Part shown: in pieces, positions 9,383 to 17,789 of the stretch
Layout of the letters: each line of letters opens with the position of its first letter
Position numbering within the stretch: position 1 is the stretch's first letter
Assembly (NCBI RefSeq): GCF_002243515.1
Contig: NZ_CP022657.1
Coordinates: forward strand, 898,001-962,000
Direction of reading: 5' to 3'
Length of the DNA stretch: 64,000 nucleotides
Source: Tumebacillus algifaecis
GTDB lineage: Bacteria; Bacillota; Bacilli; Tumebacillales; Tumebacillaceae
The notes under the pieces: model-generated
The model's database searches: none
Told to the model about the DNA's origin: nothing
What the model saw: only the letters and a program-made list of their open reading frames with translations
Program-made: the position numbers and the translations under genes

Positions 9383-9440
9383 GTTGGCGAATTCAATAAG
9401 TTACGCCTGAAAAAGATCGCCTATCGAGGGGGTCTTTTTT
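9383..9440 (+). terminator. terminator after the FGE-like gene
   Basis: AAAAAGATC...GGGGTC followed by six T at about 9410-9439. The same element recurs at 10132-10167 as part of a duplicated tail. Confidence 0.55.
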
Positions 9441-9485
9441 AGTGTACTATGAATCTGGATTTACAATGGATTTATAAGGGAAAAC

Positions 9486-9513
9486 TTGCAGATATTAGTA
9501 ATTGTGTTATATT
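9486..9513 (+). promoter_or_regulatory. promoter of the TEPAK-repeat lipoprotein gene
   Basis: TTGCAG at 9486-9491 and TATATT at 9508-9513, with a 16-bp spacer, 40 bp before the ATG. Confidence 0.45.
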
Positions 9514-9552
9514 GGTAGAGTATGAAACTTATATCAAAGGTGAGGGATTTTA

Positions 9553-10026
9553 ATGATGAAGTTGTTGGGTTATTTTTTTGCGATTATTTTTGTTGTGGCT
9601 ATGATTGGTAGTTGCGGTGATGATGAGGCTGCACCGACAAACACTGAGCCTGCAAAGACAGAACCTGCTAAAACAGAACCCGCGAAGACAGAGCCTGAGA
9701 GGACAGAGCCTGAGAAGACGGAACCCGCAAAATCGGAGCAGCCGGCTTCCGAATCATCCGGTATTGGTACAGGCAAGGATGGAGTTCTTAAACGGGATGT
9801 TTTCGTTGGTGTCGGTGAGACTAAAAAAAACTATGACGAGATGTTTGATTATATTGTAGCGAAAAATCAGGATGCCTTGATGAGAATGGTAGTAGATGGT
9901 CGAGTCGTGGTGGCCACAAAAGGAACAGCCTTCACCGTTGTCAACATGGGGTTTATAAGTGCAATGATTGAAATTCATGAAACAGGAGTCAGAGGCTGGA
10001 TTCCGATCGAGTATCTGGCACAATAA
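9553..10026 (+). CDS. lipoprotein with TEPAK repeats and SH3-like tail
   Basis: A 157-residue protein preceded by GGTGAGGG. The hydrophobic signal ends in I-G-S-C (lipobox, Cys at about residue 21). A low-complexity linker with about six five-residue repeats T-E-P-A-K (15-bp tandem units, 9640-9740) follows. The C-terminal part (VVDGRVVVATKGTAFTVVN...GWIPIEYLAQ) looks like a small beta-barrel SH3-type domain. It is probably tethered outside the membrane by the linker. Function unknown. It lies between an intact and a degenerate copy of the FGE-gene tail, suggesting that the gene was caught in a local duplication. Confidence 0.8.
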   Translation: MMKLLGYFFAIIFVVAMIGSCGDDEAAPTNTEPAKTEPAKTEPAKTEPERTEPEKTEPAKSEQPASESSGIGTGKDGVLKRDVFVGVGETKKNYDEMFDYIVAKNQDALMRMVVDGRVVVATKGTAFTVVNMGFISAMIEIHETGVRGWIPIEYLAQ

Positions 10027-10048
10027 AGACTGGATGATTTGACGAGTT

Positions 10049-10170
10049 TATGGTGGAAACTAGGCGGTTAGGAGCGGGGCTGTGGGCGACTTGCCAGATC
10101 CCTGTAAGGTGGCGAATTCAATAAGATACGACTGAAAAAGATCGCCTATCGAGGGGGTCTTTTTTAGTGT
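10049..10170 (+). pseudogene. remnant of an FGE-gene 3' end plus terminator
   Basis: This stretch repeats 9273-9440, from GGTGGAA...GGCGG...GGAGCGGGGCTGTGG through the stop codon and terminator, at about 90% identity. Relative to the first copy, 53 bp are missing exactly between two CGACTTG repeats (9309-9315 and 9362-9368). It marks a former second FGE copy or a tandem duplication. Confidence 0.8.
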
Positions 10171-10324
10171 TCTCGTGCAAGGGAAGGAGCTTTTTAAAAT
10201 TTCCCTACTCCTACCAAGACGTAACGAGCAGAGTGTGTGCCGTATACAGCATGTTATCTTCGTTGTTTATGAATGAAAACGACACTTGCCACAACCTCAC
10301 TCAACGGGCCACTATCTGATCACG
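10171..10324. other. intergenic, nothing recognised
   Basis: No credible ORF, RNA or repeat seen; small frames here lack ribosome sites. Confidence 0.4.
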
Positions 10325-10358
10325 AAAAAAGTCCCCCTTTCTCAAGGCGGACTTTTTT
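10325..10358 (-). terminator. bidirectional terminator after ogt
   Basis: A 10-bp perfect stem AAAAAAGTCC/GGACTTTTTT at 10325-10334 and 10349-10358. It ends the adaA-ogt unit about 120 bp past its stop. Confidence 0.8.
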
Positions 10359-10478
10359 GATGGAGAGATCACTTTGCCGCTTACAACTTGAACGGGAAGC
10401 CTTCGTTGCTAGCTGCTGCCATCGCACCATCACATACCGCAACTTGCTCGTCTCGCAGGCGCGTGCTTGGCAAATAGC

Positions 10479-11027
10479 TTAGACCTGCCAGGCCAACCGA
10501 TCGTGCGATAACGCGTCGTGTTCCAACTGGAGCAATTGTTTTTTCATTTCTATGCCGCCTCTGTATCCGGTCAGCGCACCATTTTTCCCGATCACGCGAT
10601 GACAGGGGATGGCCAGCAAGAGTGGATTGGCACCGATGGCCGTTCCGACTGCGCGCACGGCAGACGGCTTGTGGATGTGTTCTGCTAGCTCCGAATAGGA
10701 ACGAGTTTGTCCGTAGGGGATTTCGCACAAGGCGTTCCAGACGGCGCGTTGAAAGGGCGTCCCGTGACAATCGAAAGGCTGGTCCAGGCGCAGGCGTTTC
10801 CCTTGAAGGAACTCGACCAGTTCATCCGCATAAGGTTGCAAGATCGCTTCATCCTGCACCAACCTGTACTGTGGCATTCGTCGGGCCACAAAGCGGGATA
10901 ACTCTTCAAAGGGCTTTTGCGAGGAGCCGACATAGCAGAGCCCTTTCGAGGTGGCCGCGAGATAGAGGCGCCACTGATCGTAAACCAACAAAGACCAATA
11001 GACAATTGCATCAGATGTCGCTTCCAT
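10479..11027 (-). CDS. ogt: methylated-DNA--protein-cysteine methyltransferase
   Basis: Suicide repair enzyme that moves the methyl group from O6-methylguanine to its own cysteine. In this 182-residue protein the active site I-P-C-H-R-V-I-G sits at residues 140-147 (Cys142), preceded by the helix-turn-helix RAVGTAIGANP. GTPFQRAVWNAL and IPYGQTRSYSELA are the other family blocks. The start overlaps the end of adaA by 17 bp, so the two are translationally coupled, as in the Bacillus adaA-adaB operon. Confidence 0.93.
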   Translation of the reverse strand: MEATSDAIVYWSLLVYDQWRLYLAATSKGLCYVGSSQKPFEELSRFVARRMPQYRLVQDEAILQPYADELVEFLQGKRLRLDQPFDCHGTPFQRAVWNALCEIPYGQTRSYSELAEHIHKPSAVRAVGTAIGANPLLLAIPCHRVIGKNGALTGYRGGIEMKKQLLQLEHDALSHDRLAWQV

Positions 11028-11631
11028 GATCCGTTTCCTCCTCGGTGCTGAGATTGCTGTTGATCAGGCGATACGCAGCCGGCGTATGACCTGTGATCTT
11101 CTTAAACAACGTGACAAAATACGCCGTGTTGGGGATGCCGACTGTGCACGCGATATCTGAAAGGGAGCGATCGGTGGTGAGCAATTGCTCGATCGCTCGG
11201 TTGATTCTCGTCTGTTGGACATAGGCTGTTGGGGTAGAACCGGTGATCCGTTTGAAGGTGCGGTGCAGATGATAGGGGCTGCCATGAAACAGATTCGCCA
11301 AGGCTTCCAATGTGATCGGTTCCGCGTAATGGGTCTCGATGTATCGCGTTATTTGTGCAACCCACTCTTCTTCGGGCAAACGCTGGCCGCTCGGTTTGCA
11401 CCGTTTGCAGGGGCGGTATTTCGCTGACAGCGCGGCTTGTACGTTGTGAAAGATCCGCACATTCTCAAGCTTAGGCGGTCTGGATTTGCAAGACGGTCGG
11501 CAACAGATTCCGGTGGTCTTGACCGCATAGATAAATTTGTCATCGTAGCAGGCATCGTTGCACAGGATCGCCTGCCACCGTTCTTCTGTCAATGGCAACT
11601 CAGCTGTCAACTTGACATCAGGATCTTTCAT
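11011..11631 (-). CDS. adaA: AdaA-type methylphosphotriester transferase / AraC-family activator
   Basis: A sensor and activator of the adaptive response to alkylation. The start at 11631 gives 206 residues and is preceded by GGAGGGAGGTGG; a longer frame to 11808 lacks such a site. The N-terminal Ada zinc domain has cysteines 44, 48, 75 and 78 (TTGICCRPSC...PCKRC), of which Cys44 should accept the methyl group. Two AraC helix-turn-helix motifs follow (ITLEALANLFHGSPYHLHRTFKR and LSDIACTVGIPN-YFVTLFKK). It is divergent from alkA, the expected target. Confidence 0.92.
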   Translation of the reverse strand: MKDPDVKLTAELPLTEERWQAILCNDACYDDKFIYAVKTTGICCRPSCKSRPPKLENVRIFHNVQAALSAKYRPCKRCKPSGQRLPEEEWVAQITRYIETHYAEPITLEALANLFHGSPYHLHRTFKRITGSTPTAYVQQTRINRAIEQLLTTDRSLSDIACTVGIPNTAYFVTLFKKITGHTPAAYRLINSNLSTEEETDHGSDI

Positions 11632-11777
11632 CTGGGCCACCTCCCTCCCCAGTATACATCGGTCGCGTAGCTGCTGTGTGCAGGAGCGAATGGAAAAGCA
11701 AGATCGCGAAACGAATGGCAACTCTGCTATGGTAAAACTAAGAAAGTAAGATTTGCATACAGGTCGGGAGGATGTAC
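11632..11777. promoter_or_regulatory. divergent adaA/alkA control region
   Basis: 146 bp between two divergent repair genes. A GGAAAAGCAAGATCGCG stretch at about 11690-11707 is a candidate Ada-type box (A-rich followed by GCAA), but no clear consensus could be fixed. Control by methylated AdaA is expected from family knowledge. Confidence 0.4.
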
Positions 11778-12734
11778 ATGAAAACGAATCCACTTGCGCA
11801 AGAGCCATCCATCATAGCGGGAGGCTGTTGGGAAGACAATGGGCAAGAGATCAAGTTGGGTGTGCCCAAAGAATACAGCTTTGCCGAAAATTTGCGATAC
11901 CTGTCCAAATCTCCAAACGAATGCTTGTTTCAGATCAAAGATCAAAAGATCTATCGCGCCCTCGCGATCGAAGATGAAACGCCGATTCTGGAAATCAGCA
12001 TGGAGCACGAGCGCGTGTTGACCATACGCTTTTTGGCGGGCACTGCCCCGACCCGCCAATCGGTGCGGCTCGAGGTCGCGCGCTATGTCAGCGAGTGGTT
12101 CGATTTGGAGACAGACTTGCTTCCGTTTTATGCGTTGGCCCAATCGGATGTTCTGTTGCAACGGGCAGTCGAGTCGTTTTATGGGCTGCGGATGATCGGG
12201 ATTCCCGATTTTTTTGAAGCGATCTGTTGGGGAATCATCGGGCAACAGATCAACCTACCTTTTGCCTATACCTTAAAGCGCCGACTTGTGGAGTCGTATG
12301 GCCGTCGAGTACATGGGGACGGCACAGACTATTGGCTGTTTCCGACACCGCAGGCGATCGCCGCCTTGTCGGTTCATGATCTGGCAGGCTTGCAGATGAC
12401 GACCCGAAAATCGGAATATCTGATTGGCGTCGCCCAACTGATCGTCGCAGGGAGATTGAGTAAAGAGCTTTTGAGTGGCGCTGAGGAGAAGCAGGCGGAA
12501 AAGATGCTGACCAGTATCCGCGGCATCGGACCGTGGACGGCCAACTATGTCCTGATGCGCTGTCTGCACGTACCTTCCGCGTTTCCGATCGATGATGTCG
12601 GACTGCACAATGCGATCAAATATGTGCTCGGCACCGATCAAAAACCGACGAAAGAGGAGATTCGGCAATTCGCCCTCCCTTGGAAAAATTGGGAATCCTA
12701 CGCCACCTTTTATCTCTGGCGATTTTTGTACTAA
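11778..12734 (+). CDS. alkA: DNA-3-methyladenine glycosylase II
   Basis: Removes 3-methyladenine and related alkylated bases. ATG 11778 is chosen over ATG 11772 because GGGAGG at 11766-11771 is then six bases away; this gives 318 residues. The N-terminal AlkA_N-like domain is followed by the HhH-GPD core: ICWGIIGQQIN, the hairpin IRGIGPWTANYVLMR and the catalytic region F-P-I-D-D-V-G. The pairing with the divergent adaA-ogt matches the Bacillus adaptive-response locus. Confidence 0.92.
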   Translation: MKTNPLAQEPSIIAGGCWEDNGQEIKLGVPKEYSFAENLRYLSKSPNECLFQIKDQKIYRALAIEDETPILEISMEHERVLTIRFLAGTAPTRQSVRLEVARYVSEWFDLETDLLPFYALAQSDVLLQRAVESFYGLRMIGIPDFFEAICWGIIGQQINLPFAYTLKRRLVESYGRRVHGDGTDYWLFPTPQAIAALSVHDLAGLQMTTRKSEYLIGVAQLIVAGRLSKELLSGAEEKQAEKMLTSIRGIGPWTANYVLMRCLHVPSAFPIDDVGLHNAIKYVLGTDQKPTKEEIRQFALPWKNWESYATFYLWRFLY

Positions 12735-12768
12735 GCGCAGTGAACGGGAATTGGGGAAAAAGGAGAGC

Positions 12769-12815
12769 GAGCAGAACAGGCTGAGTCGGTTATCCCATGC
12801 CTGTTTGCTTTTCGA
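12769..12815 (+). terminator. probable terminator after alkA
   Basis: GCAGAACAGGC pairs with GCCTGTTTGC and is followed by TTTT. The stem is imperfect with a long loop. Confidence 0.4.
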
Positions 12816-12894
12816 CATCTGGAGTGTCGAAGGTAGGGTTTATCGTGCTGTTTGTCGTATCTGTTAGGGTACGTTATGTTCAGGAGGTTATGGG

Positions 12895-14739
12895 GTGCTA
12901 CAGATGAATCAAACTAAAATGCAGAACCATCCGCAAAGAACTGACCAACGAGCAGATGCGCGACACCCCGAGACCTCGACCACCGAGAAAATGCAGTCTG
13001 CTCAAGGCCACCTTTTACAGATGCAACGCCAGTACGGGAATCGAGCGACTGCCCAATTTCTGAAAGCGCACATGGCGCAACCGCTTTCGATGCAAGCACC
13101 GATTCAACGAGACGATGATCCTGCTGCCAAGCAGGAGATCAAAAATGGCCTGCATCAAGAACTGGCAGCTGAGCTGACCCAATTGGCGCAAAATTATTAC
13201 TACCATTCGTATCGGTTTCGTAAACAGGCAACGATCGATCTGTATCTCGATCAGAAAATCGACACGCTGATCGCCAAGCACGGCACGAAAAACTACGAGC
13301 TGATCAAAATGTCGATCCTAGGTGAGCTCGATACATTGGGTGCGCGCCAAAAGCAGATCTTGGCTGTGATCGAACAGACTTTTGCCGCGATGCCAAAGGA
13401 AACGTTGACCAGTAAAAACAAGGAACTGATCAAAAACGCACTCAATCCGCCTGCGATGAGCGACCCGTTCGATGAGGCCAACCTCTCCGATTATGCGATC
13501 ACGTTTGCACAGGAACAAAGTAGGGCGATCTTGCAGAACCTGACCACGATCATAGGTCGAGTGACAGCAGACTGGGCACAGTTACAGGCTGAACTGGGAC
13601 TGGGCGGAGCGCTCGCCTGGATTCATCTGACCGGGTCCGATTTTCACAATCAAGGACAGCAGGTCTGTCTCCTCGAAGCGGCAGATGGCTCGAAAGCGGT
13701 CTATAAACCGCGAAGTGTCTCGCCCGATCGAGCGGTGCTCGGTCATGACACGGGGATGTTTCCCGCGTTGAACAAGCTAAGCGGTGGCCGCCTGTTACTT
13801 CCGTCGATGAAATTTATCGAAAACGCGCAGGCGGGCTATTCCTATGTAGAATTTCAGAAGCAGGAAACGGTGAAAGATTCAAAAAGTGTGTTGAATCATT
13901 ATTATAAAATGGGGCAAATTACGGTCGCTTCCAAACTGCTAGGTGCCAATGATTTACATCAAGACAACGTGATGAGCACCAGCGCAGGACCGAACGTGAT
14001 CGATGCGGAAACGTCGTTTTTGCCGTATCTTTGGCAAGCAGAAAGTTATGCCGAGACGGGGATTCAAGGTGCGCTGAAATCGTTTACGACGACCGGAGAT
14101 GATCTGACGAATAATCATTTTGTCACGCCGACGGAGAAAGCGACTTGGGACAGTATGAGTGACGCTGATCGTAAGGCGCGGAGGTTGCATAGCTTTGGAG
14201 ATTTTATCCGTGAGCGCAGGCGGAACGACCTGACGGGCGAATGCAACTATTTGGCCGCGTTTGAATGGGGCGTAGCTGATGCTGTGCAAGTGATAGAAGC
14301 CAAACAAGATGAAATTGTCAAAATGATCTTGACTCGGATCGGCGGCATCAAAAACATCCGCGTGGTGCCGCTTGCCACGCAAGAGTTTACGCAAATGATC
14401 GCCTCGTTTCAAGATGATCTACGCAACGGAATGGCTGCAGATATGAAAATGATCGACCATATGAAAAGTCAGATCGTGAAAAGTTTGCAGGCGAAAGGGT
14501 TCCAAATGGAGGGCGGCAGTGATGCGACCTTGGGCAAGGGGCTGTTACAAGACTTCCAAATTCGAGATACGCCGATCTTCCATTTCGAGCCGACGACGAA
14601 CGAATTGACCTACCATCATACAAAAGTCGGCAGCCATATCGAATGGGCGGCCCCTGATGTGCTGTTACGAAAAGCGGTGGGACGGGTGGCGGCAACCGAT
14701 GTGAAAAAGTTAATCCGTGAATTACAGATCGGGAGCTAG
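12895..14739 (+). CDS. orphan LanM-type dehydratase (DUF4135) with injection-system-like N-terminus
   Basis: A 614-residue protein with a GTG start seven bases after AGGAGG. Residues 1-75 are polar and disordered and contain LLQMQRQYGNRATAQFL and a terminal IQRDDD. This motif is typical of DUF4157-type proteins and cargo linked to extracellular contractile injection systems. Residues 200-510 match the kinase-like dehydratase half of LanM lantibiotic synthetases: GSDFHNQGQ, Y-K-P-R (Lys271), DLHQDN (353-358), VIDAET (Asp370), and R489/T495 spaced like the elimination residues of CylM. The LanC cyclase half and any precursor peptide gene are absent. I infer a protein-modifying enzyme, possibly a delivered effector; the substrate is unknown. 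Confidence 0.8.
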   Translation: MLQMNQTKMQNHPQRTDQRADARHPETSTTEKMQSAQGHLLQMQRQYGNRATAQFLKAHMAQPLSMQAPIQRDDDPAAKQEIKNGLHQELAAELTQLAQNYYYHSYRFRKQATIDLYLDQKIDTLIAKHGTKNYELIKMSILGELDTLGARQKQILAVIEQTFAAMPKETLTSKNKELIKNALNPPAMSDPFDEANLSDYAITFAQEQSRAILQNLTTIIGRVTADWAQLQAELGLGGALAWIHLTGSDFHNQGQQVCLLEAADGSKAVYKPRSVSPDRAVLGHDTGMFPALNKLSGGRLLLPSMKFIENAQAGYSYVEFQKQETVKDSKSVLNHYYKMGQITVASKLLGANDLHQDNVMSTSAGPNVIDAETSFLPYLWQAESYAETGIQGALKSFTTTGDDLTNNHFVTPTEKATWDSMSDADRKARRLHSFGDFIRERRRNDLTGECNYLAAFEWGVADAVQVIEAKQDEIVKMILTRIGGIKNIRVVPLATQEFTQMIASFQDDLRNGMAADMKMIDHMKSQIVKSLQAKGFQMEGGSDATLGKGLLQDFQIRDTPIFHFEPTTNELTYHHTKVGSHIEWAAPDVLLRKAVGRVAATDVKKLIRELQIGS

Positions 14740-14775
14740 CGTTCGAAAAGTTTGAAGAGAGCGGGTGGAGAAGCG

Positions 14776-15333
14776 ATGATCCATGTACCGGAGAAGTTTG
14801 AAACGAAGCGACTGTTGATCCGGGCACCGAAAGATCAGGATGCACAGCCGCTATATGAGGCGATATGTGAGAGCTATGAGCTGTTAAAGCCGTGGATGCC
14901 GTGGGCGCAGCAGAAACCGATTTTGGCGGAGACGCAGGCCAACATTCGCAAGGCACGGCAGCAGTTTTATGATCGCGAAGATTTGCGCCTCCATCTGTTT
15001 GAGAAAGAGACGGGGGCGCTGATCGGCTGTAGCGGGCTGCATCGGCTCGATTGGAAGTTGCGCAAGTTTGAGATCGGGTATTGGGTGCGAGCAACCTGTG
15101 TCGGTCGCGGGCTGATCACAGAGGCGGTGGCCGGAATCACCGAGTTCGCAAGTCAGAAGTTGGATGCGAATCGCATTGAGATCCGCACCCATCCCGATAA
15201 TGTTCGCAGTATCAAAGTGGCGGAGCGCCTCGGCTTTACACGGGAAGGCGTGTTGCGTCGCGACCACTTCGATATGCAAGGTGAACTGTGCGACACGATC
15301 GTATTTGCGAAGGTGAGAGGCGTGGAATTTTAG
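14776..15333 (+). CDS. GNAT acetyltransferase, RimJ/RimL type
   Basis: Acetyl-CoA-dependent N-acetyltransferase of 185 residues. ATG 14776 follows GGTGGAG; an upstream TTG (14752) is less likely. Features are ETKRLLIRAPKDQDA at the N-terminus, the acetyl-CoA loop region (GYWVRATCVGRGLITEAV) and a C-terminal NVRSIKVAERLGFTREGVLR, all typical of the ribosomal-protein-alanine acetyltransferase group. Likely substrate: an N-terminal or small-molecule amine, not determinable here. It is co-directional with the LanM-like gene (36-bp gap) and may be co-transcribed with it. Confidence 0.88.
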   Translation: MIHVPEKFETKRLLIRAPKDQDAQPLYEAICESYELLKPWMPWAQQKPILAETQANIRKARQQFYDREDLRLHLFEKETGALIGCSGLHRLDWKLRKFEIGYWVRATCVGRGLITEAVAGITEFASQKLDANRIEIRTHPDNVRSIKVAERLGFTREGVLRRDHFDMQGELCDTIVFAKVRGVEF

Positions 15334-15464
15334 CAGTGCTTGTCCGCTTGGTGGCAACCTGTTGCACGATGTAATGATTCGATTGAGCGATGAGCCCGAG
15401 GTCACATGGATGAGCTACATGGCCTGCCACCGCGTAACTTCATCTAATGATCTCTGGGAGGTGA

Positions 15465-16316
15465 GTGCTGTTGCTGTTCGGCTTGTCAGGCTGGAAACAT
15501 CATGCGGCTGTGATCGGCGGAGAAAAACTCAGCGAGTATTCGGTCCATTTTCCGATCGTCGAATCGGAGAGTTCGTTCTACGCGGTGCAGCCGATGCGCA
15601 ATTATGAGAAGTGGGCGAACGAAACGCCGCCCGATTTTGGTTTTGTGATCAAAGCGTATCAAGGGATGACTGGTCACCTGCGGGGCAAGCATCCCTTTGC
15701 CGACACAGCGGCCATGTTTGAGGCGTTTATCGGCTCCTTGGCCCCATTGATCGCGGCAAAAAAGTTAAAAATGGTCCTCTTTCAGTACCCGCCGTGGTTT
15801 GAATGCAACCGCCGCAATGTCGATGCCCTGCGCTACACCAAAGACAAGATGGGCGATCTACCCGTGGCATTGGAGTTTCGGCATCAGAGCTGGTTTGCGG
15901 TCGGCATGCGCGACAAGACGTTGCAGTTCATGGAGCGGGAAGGCTGGATTCACTCGATCTGCGATGAACCGCAGGCGGGCCAGGGCTCGGTGCCGACCGT
16001 GTTGCATGCAACTCATCCAGACCTTACGTTGGTGCGCTTTCATGGGCGGAATCTGAGCGGCTGGTCGGGCGAAGGCAAGGAAGACGAATCGTGGCGGGAT
16101 GTGCGGTATCTGTATCGCTATAGCATGGAAGAGCTTGCAGAATGGAAAGCAAACCTGCTCGCTTTGCAGAAGGCCACGAAGGAGATCTGCGTCATTTTTA
16201 ACAACAACTCGGGCAAAGATGCTGCGCCAAACGCCAAGGAATTGATGCGGCTACTTGGCATCGAGTATAGAGGGGAAGCGCCCGGGCAGATCAATCTGTT
16301 CGATTCGATGCTGTAA
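15465..16316 (+). CDS. DUF72 (YecE-like) protein
   Basis: A TIM-barrel-like DUF72 family member of unknown reaction, 283 residues. Family blocks are LSGWKHH, VESESSFYAVQP, FGFVIKAYQGMTGH, MVLFQYPPWF, PVALEFRHQSWF, VRFHGRN and FNNNSGKDAAPNA. The start is GTG 15465, three bases from GGGAGG, or TTG 15471, which is better spaced; both leave the same core. Confidence 0.88.
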   Translation: MLLLFGLSGWKHHAAVIGGEKLSEYSVHFPIVESESSFYAVQPMRNYEKWANETPPDFGFVIKAYQGMTGHLRGKHPFADTAAMFEAFIGSLAPLIAAKKLKMVLFQYPPWFECNRRNVDALRYTKDKMGDLPVALEFRHQSWFAVGMRDKTLQFMEREGWIHSICDEPQAGQGSVPTVLHATHPDLTLVRFHGRNLSGWSGEGKEDESWRDVRYLYRYSMEELAEWKANLLALQKATKEICVIFNNNSGKDAAPNAKELMRLLGIEYRGEAPGQINLFDSML

Positions 16317-16400
16317 GGCAGGCATTTCTAATATGATCAGTTGGGAAAGGCAGCCGTTATGGTAGACGATCTGGAGCCCATCCTACTGAGTGCAGAGCCA

Positions 16401-16424
16401 GACCGCGGAACACGCGGTCTTTTT
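16401..16424 (+). terminator. terminator after the DUF72 gene
   Basis: Stem GACCGCG/CGCGGTC with loop GAACA, then a T run. Confidence 0.85.
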
Positions 16425-16650
16425 GTGTTGTCCAAAAGGTGACTTAAAGTCTCGTCGTTTAAAACGTTTGCTTGTGCTAGTGGGCCATTGCGGGTCCAGT
16501 AGGTAAAAAGAGCGTTGCGCCGCCCGTGGTGATCTTTGGAATGGAAGGGTTTCCCTCTAAAAGACAGAATCCTATAAAAATGGAGGCGGCTGGCGCTAGA
16601 GCGGTCGCATCTTCGGACAGGCAAACGGTTGAAGTTGAAAAGGAGCGATC
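16425..16650. other. intergenic, nothing recognised
   Basis: 226 bp without a credible ORF, riboswitch or repeat; it presumably holds the promoter of the GyrI-like gene. Confidence 0.4.
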
Positions 16651-17133
16651 ATGATGGAACCGAAAGTTGTGACGAAAAATAGCATGAAGTTGGTCGGAAT
16701 CGCTTGGTCTGGTGCATACGCAGATGCCAAAGAGATTCCGGCACTGTGGATAGATTTTGTGGCCCGCGCTGAGGAGATTTCCGAGCGCGTTTCACCGGAG
16801 GCGTTCATTTCACCGTGCCACGGGCGCCAAACGGAGTTCACCTGCTACCTCACAGCCGAAGTGGCAGACTTCACAACGTTTCCCGAGGGGATGAAGGGCA
16901 TCACCATTCCGGCGCAAACGTATGTGCAGATCACGCACCGCGGCCCGATGACTGCGGTGGAAGCGACCTACACCAGACTCTATCGCTGGATCGAAGAGAA
17001 CGGCTATCAGCCGAATCGTGCAGAGCTGTGGCTGGAAGTGTACGATGAGCGCTACAACTCGGCCAAGCACGACCCCAACCGAGCAGAAAACGAATATGAT
17101 ATTTTCATGCCGATCATCGAGAAACAAGGATAG
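16651..17133 (+). CDS. GyrI-like / AraC effector-binding domain protein
   Basis: A stand-alone small-molecule-binding domain of 160 residues, preceded by AAAGGAGCG; ATG 16651 or 16654. MKLVGIAWSG, ALWIDFVAR, FTCYLTAEV, GMKGITIPAQTYVQITHRGPM and ELWLEVYDERY...ENEYDIFMPI are the blocks of the GyrI-like fold found in AraC regulators and in free-standing SbmC/YdeE-like proteins. No DNA-binding domain is present, so it probably sequesters or hydrolyses a ligand rather than regulating directly. Confidence 0.82.
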   Translation: MMEPKVVTKNSMKLVGIAWSGAYADAKEIPALWIDFVARAEEISERVSPEAFISPCHGRQTEFTCYLTAEVADFTTFPEGMKGITIPAQTYVQITHRGPMTAVEATYTRLYRWIEENGYQPNRAELWLEVYDERYNSAKHDPNRAENEYDIFMPIIEKQG

Positions 17134-17288
17134 ACCAAACGCTTACAACGCGCGAAGAATCCAATTTGCCAGCGGCAACAATTTTTCTCCTGTCTCTGGT
17201 AATTGTTTGCGTATTTTAGTACAATTTCCTAGAACTAAAAGTGAACTCGGATTGCTATGCTTGCTACATGATCGAGGGGGAGTAGAGA

Positions 17289-17789
17289 TTGCGTTTTGAA
17301 TTGGAGAAAGTGACAGTCGAACGGCAAGAAGCACTGCTCAATCTGGCGGAGTTTTACATCTACCATTTTTCGCAATATAAAGACATCGATGTCAATGAAC
17401 AGGGTCGCTGGGACTTCCGACCGGTGTTAGAGTTTGTGGAGGCCGAAGCAGAGGGGCGCTATGCGTACTTTGTCCGTGTCGAAGGTAAGTTGGCCGGGTT
17501 TGTGCTCGTCAACAAGGACGTGGATGAAGGTGTGGACGTCTCGATGATCAATGAGTTTTTCATCATGGCGAAATATCGACGTCAAGGGCTTGGACAAGCG
17601 GTAGCGATCGAAGTATTCAACCGCTTCCCAGGCCGTTGGAAAGTCTATGAATTGCACAACAACGAGCCTGCGATCGCGTTCTGGCGTCGCACGATCGACG
17701 TGTACACGAACAACAACTATCAAGAGACGCGCGTGCAGTCGGGCGATTACGATGGCTATATCCAGCGCTTCACCACGGAAACCAAGTAA
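17289..17789 (+). CDS. GNAT acetyltransferase
   Basis: A 166-residue N-acetyltransferase starting with TTG after GGGGGAG. EFFIMAKYRRQGLGQAVAIEVFNRFPGRW carries the acetyl-CoA R-x-x-G-x-G loop, and WKVYELHNNEPAIAFWRR is the typical C-terminal strand-helix. The substrate is unknown. Its stop overlaps the start of the Nudix gene by one base (TAATG), so the two form an operon. Confidence 0.87.
   Translation: MRFELEKVTVERQEALLNLAEFYIYHFSQYKDIDVNEQGRWDFRPVLEFVEAEAEGRYAYFVRVEGKLAGFVLVNKDVDEGVDVSMINEFFIMAKYRRQGLGQAVAIEVFNRFPGRWKVYELHNNEPAIAFWRRTIDVYTNNNYQETRVQSGDYDGYIQRFTTETK

Noticed and set aside
9640-9740. Regular 15-bp repeats suggesting a repeat array or CRISPR
   Set aside because: They encode the in-frame T-E-P-A-K linker of a lipoprotein, with no spacers.
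12895-14739. A lanthipeptide biosynthesis cluster
   Set aside because: No precursor peptide, LanC domain, transporter or protease gene nearby; only the dehydratase-like half is present.
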